From the NCBI GenBank assembly GCA_949840915.1, contig CATKXY010000019.1:1-45918 (forward strand): DNA of 45,918 nucleotides, given 5' to 3'. The number at the start of each line of letters is the position of its first letter. Position 1 is the stretch's first letter. Both the position numbers and the translations under genes were made by a program. This stretch comes from an uncultured Lachnospiraceae bacterium (GTDB lineage Bacteria > Bacillota > Clostridia > Lachnospirales > Lachnospiraceae). This document shows, piece by piece, positions 8,999 through 17,472 of this stretch. The notes below the pieces were generated by a model. It ran no database searches. It was not told the origin of the DNA and saw nothing but the letters and a program-made list of their open reading frames with translations.

Positions 8999-10375
8999 AT
9001 GCGTCTGGACAAATTTTTATGCCAATTGAATAAAGGAAGCCGCACAGAAGTGAAGAATCTGATCCGCAGCGGACAGGTGACTGTAAACGGCGCGCCCGTC
9101 ATGTCGCCGGAACACCGGGTGGACGAAAACATGGACTGTATTGTCTGCCGTGGAGAGCTTCTGCGCTATCAGGCCCATATCTACTATATGCTGAATAAAC
9201 CCCGGGGCGTGGTGTCAGCCACAAAAGACCGCTCAGATAAGACGGTGCTGGATCTGCTGCTTCCTGTGCTTGCAGAGCAGGACAAAAAACGGGGGATTGC
9301 TCCCGTGGGACGGCTGGACAAGGATACGGAGGGACTTTTGCTGCTCACGGACGACGGTATGCTGGCCCACGAACTCCTCTCTCCCGGCAGACATGTGAAT
9401 AAGACTTATCTGACGGAGACGGCGAAAGAGCTCTCCGGGACGGATATTCTGGCGCTTGAGACGGGTGTGGATATCGGAGAGAAGCGAAAGACACTGCCCG
9501 CCGCCGTGGAGGTTCTGGAACCGAAGCTCATCAGGCTCACGATCCATGAAGGGAAATTCCATCAGGTGAAGCGTATGCTGCAGGCCGTAAACAACGAAGT
9601 CGTTGCGCTGAAGCGGGTGGGCTTTGGCCCGCTCGTGCTGGACGAAACACTTTCACCCGGAGCCGCAAGGCCGCTGACGGAGGAGGAGATCCATGCCCTG
9701 CGGTCCCGTCCGGCCGTCCGGCCTCCCGTGCTGGATGATATTGAAGCCGTGATCTTTGATCTGGACGGCACGCTGGTTGACTCCATGTGGATCTGGCATG
9801 ATATCGATGCGGAATACCTGGGAAAATATGACATTCCGATCCCCGACAGACTGCAGACGGATATCGAGGGCATGAGCTTTGACGAAGTCGCCGTCTATTT
9901 TAAAGAGCGCTTTGCCATCCCGGACACTCCGGAGCAGATCAAAGATAGCTGGAATACAATGGCATGGGACAAATATGAGCGGGAAGTACTCCTGAAACCG
10001 GGGGTGAAAGCATTTCTGGATGCCTGCAGGTCAAGAGGGATCAAGCTTGGTATCGCCACCAGCAATTCCAGAAAGCTTTTGGACAATATCTCGCAGGTTC
10101 ACGGACTGACCGATTACTTTGCCTGTACTCTGACAGGCTGTGAGATCACAAAAGGAAAACCCGCCCCGGATATCTATCTGGCGGTGGCAGAAAAACTGGG
10201 CGTGCGTCCCGAGCGCTGCCTGGTGTTCGAGGACATCATCCCGGGGATCATGGCAGGGAAAAATGCCGGTATGAAGATATGTGCCGTGGAGGACACCTAT
10301 TCCGCAGATATCCGCGCACAGAAGCAGTATCTGGCGGACTATTATATCTCGGATTACACAGAGATCCCTCTTTGA
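8999..10375 (+). CDS. RsuA-family pseudouridine synthase fused to a HAD phosphatase
   Basis: 458 residues in one uninterrupted frame. Residues 1-60 are an S4 RNA-binding domain (MRLDKFLCQLNKGSR). Residues 60-235 are an RsuA-type pseudouridine synthase with catalytic D107 in PVGRLDKDTEG and the HEGKFHQVKRM motif (183-193), as in enzymes acting on 16S rRNA U516. After a short PAVRPPVLDD linker, residues 249-458 are a HAD phosphatase: FDLDGTLVDS with D254 and D256, the TSNS motif at 354-357, K387 in KGKPAP and E411-D412 in VFEDIIPG. This is a beta-phosphoglucomutase-like subfamily. No internal ATG or SD sits at the junction, so a true fusion is likely. The phosphatase substrate is unknown. SD AAGGG precedes ATG 8999. 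Confidence 0.88.
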   Translation: MRLDKFLCQLNKGSRTEVKNLIRSGQVTVNGAPVMSPEHRVDENMDCIVCRGELLRYQAHIYYMLNKPRGVVSATKDRSDKTVLDLLLPVLAEQDKKRGIAPVGRLDKDTEGLLLLTDDGMLAHELLSPGRHVNKTYLTETAKELSGTDILALETGVDIGEKRKTLPAAVEVLEPKLIRLTIHEGKFHQVKRMLQAVNNEVVALKRVGFGPLVLDETLSPGAARPLTEEEIHALRSRPAVRPPVLDDIEAVIFDLDGTLVDSMWIWHDIDAEYLGKYDIPIPDRLQTDIEGMSFDEVAVYFKERFAIPDTPEQIKDSWNTMAWDKYEREVLLKPGVKAFLDACRSRGIKLGIATSNSRKLLDNISQVHGLTDYFACTLTGCEITKGKPAPDIYLAVAEKLGVRPERCLVFEDIIPGIMAGKNAGMKICAVEDTYSADIRAQKQYLADYYISDYTEIPL

Positions 10376-10440
10376 GGATCTGAAAGAAACGGGCGGATTT
10401 TATTCTGACCGGTCAATAGAGGATAAAGGAGTACAGGAAT

Positions 10441-12351
10441 TTGGATAATTCGGGATTTCTGCCTGTCAGCGCCGCCGATATGGCGGAGCGGGGAATCAGA
10501 CAACTGGATTTTGTCTATGTGACGGGGGATGCCTATGTGGATCATCCCTCCTTCGGTCATGCCATCATCAGCCGCGTCTTGGAATCCCATGGCTACAGTG
10601 TGGGTATGATCGCCCAGCCCGACTGGAAGGATGAAAAGAGCGTCACCATTCTGGGGCGTCCCAAACTTGCCTTTCTGGTCTCAGGCGGCAATATGGACAG
10701 TATGGTGAATCATTATTCCGTCTCTAAAAAACGCAGGTCCCATGACGCTTACACGCCGGGAGGAGTGATGGGAAAGCGCCCGGATCACGCCACGGCGGTC
10801 TATGGCAATCTGATCCGCAAAAGCTATCGGGATGTGCCCATTATCATCGGAGGCATCGAGGCCAGCCTGCGTCGCATGGCCCATTATGATTACTGGTCGG
10901 ACAGCTTTAAGCGTTCTATTCTCCTGGACAGTCAGGCCGATCTGATATCCTATGGCATGGGAGAGAAATCCATTCTGGAGATTGCGGACGCGCTCGCTTC
11001 CGGAATCGCAGTGCGGGATATCTCCTTTATTCCGGGCACGGTCTACAAGACAAAGGATATATCCGGCATTTATCAGGGAATCACGCTGCCCTCATACGAT
11101 GATATGAGAGCTGACAGGACGCTCTATGCCAAAAGCTTTATGACGCAGTATGAAAATACGGACTCCTGCACGGGAAAGCCTCTGATCGAGCCCTATCCGG
11201 GAGGCGCGTATGTGGTGCAGAATCCTCCCCAGCCTCCGCTCACCACGGAGGAGATGGACGCCGTGTATGCGCTTCCCTATATGCGCAGATGGCATCCCTC
11301 CTACGACAGCCAGGGCGGTGTACCGGCCATAGCGGAGATCAAATATTCACTGATCAGCAATCGCGGGTGCTTCGGAGGCTGCAGCTTCTGCGCTCTGACA
11401 TTTCATCAGGGACGCACGGTACAGGTGCGAAGCCATTCGTCCATTCTGGAAGAGGCAAAGCTGCTCACGCAGGAGCCGGATTTTAAGGGCTATATCCATG
11501 ATGTAGGCGGACCTACGGCCAACTTCAGACATCCCTCCTGCGAAAAACAGCTCACAAAGGGAGTGTGCCGTCACAGACAATGCCTGTATCCCAAGCCCTG
11601 TGCCAATCTCAGGGCGGATCACGCCGATTATCTGAAGCTGCTGAGGGCGCTGAGGGCGCTTCCGGGCGTAAAAAAGGTCTTCATCCGTTCGGGCATCCGC
11701 TTTGATTACCTTCTGGCGGACCCGGACGATACCTTCTTCCGGGAGCTGGTGGAACACCATGTCAGCGGCCAGCTGAAGGTTGCGCCGGAACATATTGCAG
11801 ACGCGGTGCTGTGCCGCATGGGTAAGCCGGAAAATGCGGTGTATGAACGCTTCACGGCAAAGTACAAAAAGTTGAATGAGAAGCTGGGGAAAAAACAGTT
11901 TCTCGTTCCGTATCTCATGTCCTCCCATCCCGGCTCCACACTGAAAGAGGCCATCGCACTAGCGGAATATCTGCGGGATCTGGGCTATATGCCGGAGCAG
12001 GTGCAGGATTTTTACCCGACGCCCTCCACACTGTCTACAGTGATGTACTACACAGGACTGGATCCCCGGGATATGAAACCGGTGTATGTATGCCGGAACC
12101 CTCACGAGAAAGCCATGCAGCGGGCACTGATCCAGTACCGCAGCCCCAAGAACTATGACTTGGTATACGAAGCTCTGACGCAGGCTCACAGGGAAGATTT
12201 GATCGGTTTCGACAAAAAATGTCTGATACGTCCCAGGAGATTGTCCGCAGAACAAAAAAGCACCGCGGATACGAGATCCCGAAAACCGGAGCGGAAAAAG
12301 AAAAGAACCATCAGGAATACGCATAAGAAAAAAGGAGAAAGGGGAAATTAA
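10441..12351 (+). CDS. YgiQ family radical SAM protein
   Basis: 636 residues. The start is taken as TTG 10441, with GGAGT eight bases upstream and the family N terminus (SGFLPVSAADMAERG) directly after it. The N-terminal YgiQ domain runs to ~residue 290 (VYVTGDAYVDHPSFGHAI, GGIEASLRRMAHYDYWSD). The radical SAM cluster motif is C310-x3-C314-x2-C317 in RGCFGGCSFC. The C terminus is a lysine/arginine-rich tail (~600-636), suggesting nucleic-acid contact, though this is inference. The biochemical role of the YgiQ family is not established. The gene follows the RsuA-HAD gene on the same strand and probably shares its transcript. Confidence 0.93.
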   Translation: MDNSGFLPVSAADMAERGIRQLDFVYVTGDAYVDHPSFGHAIISRVLESHGYSVGMIAQPDWKDEKSVTILGRPKLAFLVSGGNMDSMVNHYSVSKKRRSHDAYTPGGVMGKRPDHATAVYGNLIRKSYRDVPIIIGGIEASLRRMAHYDYWSDSFKRSILLDSQADLISYGMGEKSILEIADALASGIAVRDISFIPGTVYKTKDISGIYQGITLPSYDDMRADRTLYAKSFMTQYENTDSCTGKPLIEPYPGGAYVVQNPPQPPLTTEEMDAVYALPYMRRWHPSYDSQGGVPAIAEIKYSLISNRGCFGGCSFCALTFHQGRTVQVRSHSSILEEAKLLTQEPDFKGYIHDVGGPTANFRHPSCEKQLTKGVCRHRQCLYPKPCANLRADHADYLKLLRALRALPGVKKVFIRSGIRFDYLLADPDDTFFRELVEHHVSGQLKVAPEHIADAVLCRMGKPENAVYERFTAKYKKLNEKLGKKQFLVPYLMSSHPGSTLKEAIALAEYLRDLGYMPEQVQDFYPTPSTLSTVMYYTGLDPRDMKPVYVCRNPHEKAMQRALIQYRSPKNYDLVYEALTQAHREDLIGFDKKCLIRPRRLSAEQKSTADTRSRKPERKKKRTIRNTHKKKGERGN

Positions 12352-12408
12352 AGCAAAAACCCAATGGGATAATAGAAACCGCATTCAAATTAAAAAGGAG
12401 AAGCAATC

Positions 12409-13191
12409 ATGAATATTGTAATCATCACCGGAGCGTCCTCCGGGATCGGCCGGGAATTTGTGCGGCGCATGGATCGGTCCTTTGATTCCATCGATCAGTT
12501 CTGGCTGGTGGCGAGAAGCCGCGATAAGCTCACGGAACTGGCAGCCGGCCTGCGTCACAAGAGCCGGATTTTCGCCATAGATGTAACAAGCAATGTGCAG
12601 CTTGAACGGCTTGAAACGGCAGTCCGAAGAAGCAATGCCAAAGTGCGCATGCTGATCAACTGTGCGGGCTATGGTATTATGGGCGCCTTCGCAGAACAGG
12701 ACCGAAAATCAGAAACCGGAATGGTACGCTTAAACTGTGAGGCATTGACCAATATCACACATCGCATGATACCCTATATGAGACGCGGAAGCCGTATCAT
12801 CCAGATGGCTTCCAGCGCGGCATTTCTGCCCCAGACCGATTTTGCGGTGTATGCCGCCAGCAAAGCTTATGTGCTCCGTTTTTCACAGGCACTGGGAGAA
12901 GAACTGCGGGATCTGGGCATCTATGTGACCAGTGTATGTCCGGGACCTGTGGATACTCCCTTTTTTGATATTGCGGAGCGGACAGGCAAAACCCTTGCCA
13001 TCAAGAAGTTCACCATGGTACAGCCGGACAAGGTGGTGGAGAAGGCCCTGCGTGACTCCCTGCACAGACGAACCAAATCCGTTTACAGCCTGCCCATCAA
13101 GGGCGTAGAGCTGTTGGCCGGGATCGTACCGCATCAACTGGCGCTGAAATGTATGAAGAAACTGAAAATCCTGAACGAGGGGATCAAATAG
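12409..13191 (+). CDS. Short-chain dehydrogenase/reductase (SDR)
   Basis: 260 residues, AAGGAG before ATG 12409. This is a classical SDR: nucleotide-binding TGASSGIG (7-14), the NxAG equivalent INCAGYG (83-89), catalytic serine in MASSAAF (S135/S136), Y148 and K152 in YAASK, and CPGPVDTPFF after the active site. R36 after the second beta strand (VARSRDK) favours NADP(H). The C-terminal VELLAGIVPHQ segment could be membrane-associated. The substrate cannot be read from the sequence; closest in style are the DltE/YqjQ-like oxidoreductases. Confidence 0.9.
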   Translation: MNIVIITGASSGIGREFVRRMDRSFDSIDQFWLVARSRDKLTELAAGLRHKSRIFAIDVTSNVQLERLETAVRRSNAKVRMLINCAGYGIMGAFAEQDRKSETGMVRLNCEALTNITHRMIPYMRRGSRIIQMASSAAFLPQTDFAVYAASKAYVLRFSQALGEELRDLGIYVTSVCPGPVDTPFFDIAERTGKTLAIKKFTMVQPDKVVEKALRDSLHRRTKSVYSLPIKGVELLAGIVPHQLALKCMKKLKILNEGIK

Positions 13192-13229
13192 ATCCATAAA
13201 ATACAGATACAGGAATATGGAGAAATAGG

Positions 13230-13814
13230 ATGAAGCTTTCGAGACTGTTCTTTAATGACGATTTTAAAGGCACAAAGGATTACCTGAAGATACAGGGCCG
13301 CTATGAGCTGGCCCGCACGATTCTGTATTTTGCCATATCCTTAAGCCTGTTTATCGCGGGAATCGCAGCCACGGGGGACCGCATGAATCTGTTGACCATC
13401 GTGGCTGTGCTGGGCTGTCTGCCCGCCTGTAAGAGCGCCATTGACGCTTTTATGTTTCTGCGCTACAAGGGCTGCAGCCCTGAACATGCCGATGCGATCG
13501 AGGCACATATGGAAGGTCTCTGCGGGCTCTATGACAGGATATTTACCTCTTATGACAAAAACTTCCAGGTGGCCCATATCACTGTTAAGGGCAACACCCT
13601 CTGCGGCTATACTCAGGATAACGCGTTCGACGAGCAGAAATTCAACAGTCACATCACGGATATTCTCAAGAAGGACGGCTTCAGGGATGTGTCCGTGAAA
13701 ATTTTCGGCGATATCAATAAATATACGACACGTCTGGAACAGTTAAAGGAGCTGGATGCGGAGGAACGCAATACTTCGGGGATCATCAATACATTAAACA
13801 GCGTGTCGCTGTAG
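13230..13814 (+). CDS. Conserved hypothetical protein with two N-terminal membrane segments
   Basis: 194 residues, GGAG before ATG 13230. Two hydrophobic stretches near residues 29-47 and 53-70 form a hairpin anchor. The rest (~75-194) is a soluble, mixed alpha/beta domain with no motif I recognise (HITVKGNTLCGYTQDN, KIFGDINKYTTRLEQLKELD). The gene is co-directional with the SDR (38 bases upstream) and the pseudouridine synthase (24 bases downstream), so it is probably in the same operon. No function is assigned. Confidence 0.7.
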   Translation: MKLSRLFFNDDFKGTKDYLKIQGRYELARTILYFAISLSLFIAGIAATGDRMNLLTIVAVLGCLPACKSAIDAFMFLRYKGCSPEHADAIEAHMEGLCGLYDRIFTSYDKNFQVAHITVKGNTLCGYTQDNAFDEQKFNSHITDILKKDGFRDVSVKIFGDINKYTTRLEQLKELDAEERNTSGIINTLNSVSL

Positions 13815-13838
13815 CGCAAAATCACAAGAGGAAACAAA

Positions 13839-14885
13839 ATGCAGGAGATGACCGTGGGCTCCAATCAGGCCGGACAGCGATTGGACAAATTTTTGCATAA
13901 ATGTCTGCCGGAGGCGCAAAACAGCTTTTTATACAAAATGCTGCGCAAAAAAAACATCATATTGAACGGCAAAAAGGCGGAGGGAAGGGAAATTCTCCGG
14001 CAGGGAGACGTGGTGCGGATGTTTTTTGCCGAGGAGACTTTTTTGAAATTTTCGGGACAGGCCGCTCAGAACTTCCTGTGCGCTCAGTCCTCCCGGCCGG
14101 ACGTTTGCCCGGGCGGCAGCGCATATATCACCGCATACAGGCAGCTCAAGGGTATCTCTGTGATCCATGAGGATCAGAACTGGCTGATTTTAAATAAACC
14201 CGCAGGCGTCTTATCACAGAAAGCAAAGGACTCGGATATGAGCCTGAACGAATGGCTCATCGGATACCTGCTGGAGACAGGAGCCATCGACGCCGTCGGG
14301 CTTTGCACCTTTAAGCCCTCCGTATGCAATCGTCTGGACCGCAATACCAGTGGTCTGGTGCTGTGCGGCAAGACTCTTTCCGGTACGCAGACCTTGAGCG
14401 CAGCAATCCGCGAGAGACGGATCTCCAAATTCTACAGGACGATCTGTGTGGGAAAACTGCGGGAAAAAGTACGGCTGGACGGATATCTGCAAAAGGATAC
14501 ACGGGCCAATAAGGTGGATATTCTGACCGGGGATACCGCATGGGACCACTCGTCTGATCCGGCACACATACAGGAAAAGACTGCTTCTGCAGTCAGCACC
14601 ATCTGTTGCCCCCTTGCGTCCACAGATCACTATACCCTGCTGGAAGTGGAACTGATCACCGGGAAGACCCATCAGATCAGGGCGCATCTGGCGAGCATCG
14701 GCCACCCGCTGATAGGAGATTACAAATACGGCGATCGAAACATAAACGATATGCTGAAGACACAGTACGGTCTGGAACACCAGCTTCTGCATGCATACAA
14801 AATCATAATACCTGAATGTGAGAGAGCGTTCATTGCCCCATATCCCCGGCAGTTTGAGATTTTGTCAAAGGATCTAGGACTCTGA
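13839..14885 (+). CDS. RluA/RluD-family pseudouridine synthase
   Basis: 348 residues, AGAGGA before ATG 13839. An S4 domain at the N terminus (GQRLDKFLHKCLP) is followed by the RluA-type catalytic domain with D167 in CNRLDRNTSGLVL and the C-terminal HQIRAHLASIGHPLIGDYKYG motif. It isomerises uridines in rRNA or tRNA; the exact target is not deducible. An acidic/neutral insert at ~76-98 separates the S4 and catalytic domains and is longer than in RluD. This is the second pseudouridine synthase in the same gene run. Confidence 0.92.
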   Translation: MQEMTVGSNQAGQRLDKFLHKCLPEAQNSFLYKMLRKKNIILNGKKAEGREILRQGDVVRMFFAEETFLKFSGQAAQNFLCAQSSRPDVCPGGSAYITAYRQLKGISVIHEDQNWLILNKPAGVLSQKAKDSDMSLNEWLIGYLLETGAIDAVGLCTFKPSVCNRLDRNTSGLVLCGKTLSGTQTLSAAIRERRISKFYRTICVGKLREKVRLDGYLQKDTRANKVDILTGDTAWDHSSDPAHIQEKTASAVSTICCPLASTDHYTLLEVELITGKTHQIRAHLASIGHPLIGDYKYGDRNINDMLKTQYGLEHQLLHAYKIIIPECERAFIAPYPRQFEILSKDLGL

Positions 14886-14923
14886 ATCAGGGCTGACATT
14901 CTGCGAAGGATAAGGGAAATAAA

Positions 14924-15457
14924 ATGGCAACATGGAAATCCAGGGGATTGCGCGGCTCGACCTTAGAGGACATGATAAACCGCACCAATGAAAAATATAT
15001 GGAGGCCGGACTGGCGCTGATCCAGAAGGTACCCACGCCCATCACACCCATCAAAATTGACAAGGAATCCCGACATATCACCCTGGCTTATTTTGAGAAG
15101 AAGAGTACTGTGGACTATATCGGCGCAGTACAGGGAATCCCTGTGTGTTTTGACGCCAAGGAATGTGCGGCGGATACGTTTGCACTACAGAATATCCACG
15201 AACATCAGGTAGAATTCATGCGCCGGTTTGAAAAACAAGGCGGCATCGCTTTCTTTCTGATCTACTATACTCACAAAGATCTGCTCTATTACCTGCCGTA
15301 TGAGATGCTGGATTTTTTCTGGCAGAGAGCCGGGGCAGGCGGGCGCAAGAGCTTCCACTTTGATGAGCTCAACCCGGACTATATCCTGCCGGCAAAGCAT
15401 GGAATCCTGGTACCTTATCTGGATGCCCTGCAGAAGGATCTGGAGGATAGAGAGTAG
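14924..15457 (+). CDS. recU: Holliday junction resolvase RecU
   Basis: 177 residues, SD GGATAAGGGA before ATG 14924. RecU resolves four-way junctions in Firmicutes in place of RuvC. Family landmarks are RGSTLEDMINRTNEKY (10-25), the metal-binding STVDYIG (D64) and CFDAKE (D77, K79), and FHEHQ-like NIHEHQVEFM (90-99). The C terminus LVPYLDAL is typical. The gene ends just before the promoter cluster of the histidine operon and closes the transcript running from 9.0 kb. I see no clear terminator between them. Confidence 0.92.
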   Translation: MATWKSRGLRGSTLEDMINRTNEKYMEAGLALIQKVPTPITPIKIDKESRHITLAYFEKKSTVDYIGAVQGIPVCFDAKECAADTFALQNIHEHQVEFMRRFEKQGGIAFFLIYYTHKDLLYYLPYEMLDFFWQRAGAGGRKSFHFDELNPDYILPAKHGILVPYLDALQKDLEDRE

Positions 15458-15489
15458 GGGTAGTCCGTATTACGGCACAATTCCCGAAT

Positions 15490-15518
15490 TTGCAATTTAA
15501 TGCCTGTTTTGCTATAAT
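15490..15518 (+). promoter_or_regulatory. Possible upstream promoter of the his operon
   Basis: TTGCAA (15490-15495), 17-base spacer, TATAAT (15513-15518). The -10 is perfect and the -35 is moderate. It would place a start near 15525, immediately upstream of the stronger second promoter. Confidence 0.5.
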
Positions 15519-15529
15519 AAAAGTCAAGA

Positions 15530-15558
15530 TTGACAGAGTCGTTTTTTTTCTGTATACT
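15530..15558 (+). promoter_or_regulatory. Strong sigma-A promoter of the his operon
   Basis: Perfect -35 TTGACA (15530-15535), 17-base T-rich spacer, -10 TATACT (15553-15558). The expected start near 15565 gives a leader of about 93 nucleotides before hisZ. Confidence 0.8.
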
Positions 15559-15588
15559 ACAAAATAGTTTATTTCTCTAAATCAGCGC

Positions 15589-15634
15589 TATGGTAGTGCG
15601 TTAATTTGCTAAAGCGCCGTACTGAGTTACCATA
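15589..15634 (+). promoter_or_regulatory. Structured leader hairpin upstream of hisZ
   Basis: TATGGTA (15589-15595) pairs with TACCATA (15628-15634), extended by two G-U pairs. Inside, GCGTT (15598-15602) pairs with AGCGC (15613-15617) around a 10-nt AU-rich loop, leaving an eight-nt bulge on the 3' side. The stem ends eight bases before the hisZ ribosome binding site (AAAGGA, 15642-15647). It lacks the T-box consensus and has no following T-run. A control element for his expression is an inference. Confidence 0.45.
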
Positions 15635-15657
15635 CTGAATTAAAGGACGGTTTGTAT

Positions 15658-16779
15658 ATGAGCAAAAAGCTGCTGCACACCCCCGAGGGCGTGCGAGACA
15701 TTTACGGGAAGGAATATGCGAGAAAGCTGCAGGCGGAGCAGAAAATACATGAAATCATTTTCTCCTATGGCTATGAAGATATTCAGACTCCCACCTTTGA
15801 GTTTTTTGATGTGTTTTCCCGGGAGATCGGGACGACGCCCAGCAAAGAATTATATAAATTTTTTGACAAAGAGGGCAACACCCTTGTGCTGCGTCCGGAT
15901 TTTACGCCTTCCATGGCCCGGTGCGCGGCCAAGTATTTTATGGAAGCGCTCGATCCTATCCGTTTCAGTTATCTGGGCAGCACCTTCACGAACACCTCCA
16001 GCCTGCAGGGAAAGCTAAAGGAAGTGACCCAGATGGGAGCTGAGCTGATCAATGATGCGTCGGTGGAAGCGGATGCGGAGATGATCAGTCTTGTGATCGA
16101 GTCATTGAAAAACACAGGCCTCAAGCGATTTCAGGTTGCCATCGGGCAGGTGGAGTATTTTAAGGGACTGTGTCAGGAAGCCGGACTCGACGAGGAGACA
16201 GAATATGATCTGCGCAGTTGTATCTCGGGCAAGAATTTCTTTGCAGCCCAGGAGCTTTTGGAGGAGAGAAATGTGCAGGAGCCGTATCGCAGCGTGTTGT
16301 TAAAGGTAGCGGATATGTTTGTCAGCATGACCTCTCTGGGCGAGGCGAGAAAGCTTGTACATAATCAACGCTCTCTGGCTGCCATCGACAGGCTGGAACA
16401 GCTCTATGAGGTTTTAAAGTGCTATGGAGTGGAGGAATATATTTCCTTTGATCTCGGTATGCTCAGCAAGTACAATTATTATACAGGCGTCATTTTCAAG
16501 GCTTATACCTACGGCGTGGGCGATGCAGTGGTAAAAGGCGGCAGATACGATAATCTGCTGCAGCGGTTCGGCAAAGAGGCGCCGGCCGTCGGCTTCGTGG
16601 CCGTCATCGACGATATCATGGAAGCTCTGGACCGTCAAAAGACAGAGCCGGAATCCTGCGCCCCAAAGACCAGGCTCACCTACCGGCGCGGAGACCGGGC
16701 TGATTTTCAGGAAAAACTGTCCCGCGCAAGAATCCTGCGGTCTGAGGGAAGAGCGGTGGAGCTGGTGAGAGAGGACTGA
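15658..16779 (+). CDS. hisZ: ATP phosphoribosyltransferase regulatory subunit HisZ
   Basis: 373 residues. ATG 15658 is chosen (AAAGGA about 10 bases upstream); an in-frame TTG at 15652 is too close to the SD. This is a histidyl-tRNA synthetase paralogue: TPEGVRDIYG at the N terminus, class II motif 2-like FSYLGSTFTNTSSLQGK in which the arginine of true HisRS is gone, and YYTGVIFKAYTYGVGDAVVKGGRYD toward the C terminus. The anticodon-binding domain is absent and the length suits HisZ. It activates the short HisG encoded next and mediates histidine feedback. First gene of the his operon. Confidence 0.93.
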   Translation: MSKKLLHTPEGVRDIYGKEYARKLQAEQKIHEIIFSYGYEDIQTPTFEFFDVFSREIGTTPSKELYKFFDKEGNTLVLRPDFTPSMARCAAKYFMEALDPIRFSYLGSTFTNTSSLQGKLKEVTQMGAELINDASVEADAEMISLVIESLKNTGLKRFQVAIGQVEYFKGLCQEAGLDEETEYDLRSCISGKNFFAAQELLEERNVQEPYRSVLLKVADMFVSMTSLGEARKLVHNQRSLAAIDRLEQLYEVLKCYGVEEYISFDLGMLSKYNYYTGVIFKAYTYGVGDAVVKGGRYDNLLQRFGKEAPAVGFVAVIDDIMEALDRQKTEPESCAPKTRLTYRRGDRADFQEKLSRARILRSEGRAVELVRED

Positions 16780-16799
16780 GGTACAGGAGGCATGAAAGG

Positions 16800-17453
16800 A
16801 TGACGGATAAACAATATCTGACTTTTGCTCTGGGGAAGGGGCGCCTTGCAAATAAGACTCTGGAGCTTTTTGAGGAGATCGGTATCACCTGCGAGGAGAT
16901 GAAGGACAAGAGTTCCCGCAGATTAATCTTTGTAAATGAAGACTTAAAGCTTCGGTTCTTTCTGGCCAAGGGACCGGATGTACCAACCTATGTGGAGTAT
17001 GGAGCCGCAGATATCGGCGTGGTGGGGAGAGATACCATTCTGGAGGAAAACAGGAATGTGTACGAAGTACTGGATCTGGGTTTCGGCAGATGCCGCATGT
17101 GTGTCTGCGGCCCGGCTTCGGCGAAAGAGCTTCTCAAACACCATGAGCGCATCCGTGTAGCCAGCAAGTATCCCAATATTGCAAAAGATTATTTCTACAA
17201 TAAAAAGCATCAGACCGTGGATATCATCAAGCTGAACGGCTCAGTGGAGCTTGGTCCTCTGGTGGAACTCTCTGATGTGATCGTGGATATCGTGGAGACC
17301 GGTTCTACCCTGCGCGAGAACGGGCTGGATGTACTGGAGGAGGTATGTCCGTTGTCCGCCAGGATGATCGTCAATCCGGTGAGCATGCAGATGGATTCCG
17401 AGCGCATCCGCAATCTGGTCAGCCGGATCCGCGCAAAACTGAACGCACAGTAA
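16800..17453 (+). CDS. hisG: ATP phosphoribosyltransferase, short form (HisG-S)
   Basis: 217 residues, AGGAGG nine bases before ATG 16800. It catalyses the first step of histidine synthesis, PRPP plus ATP to phosphoribosyl-ATP. Motifs: LALGKGRL-like FALGKGRLANKTLELFEE, the VVGRDTILEE stretch, and the PRPP loop region DIVETGSTLRENGL. It lacks the C-terminal regulatory ACT-like domain of long HisG, so it depends on HisZ encoded 20 bases upstream. Confidence 0.95.
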   Translation: MTDKQYLTFALGKGRLANKTLELFEEIGITCEEMKDKSSRRLIFVNEDLKLRFFLAKGPDVPTYVEYGAADIGVVGRDTILEENRNVYEVLDLGFGRCRMCVCGPASAKELLKHHERIRVASKYPNIAKDYFYNKKHQTVDIIKLNGSVELGPLVELSDVIVDIVETGSTLRENGLDVLEEVCPLSARMIVNPVSMQMDSERIRNLVSRIRAKLNAQ

Positions 17454-17472
17454 GCAAAGGAGTATATTCTAT

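Noticed and set aside
15590..15604. Short reading frame ATG-GTA-GTG-CGT-TAA in the his leader
   Set aside because: Encodes MVVR with no histidine and no SD. It lies inside the hairpin stem and does not look like a leader peptide.
15565..15657. T-box riboswitch controlling hisZ
   Set aside because: No T-box consensus (AGGGTGG-type sequence), specifier loop or transcription terminator is visible.
16792..16803. ATG AAA GGA TGA just before hisG
   Set aside because: A three-codon frame whose stop overlaps the hisG start. The AGGAGG at 16785-16790 is better spaced for ATG 16800, so it is not taken as a gene.
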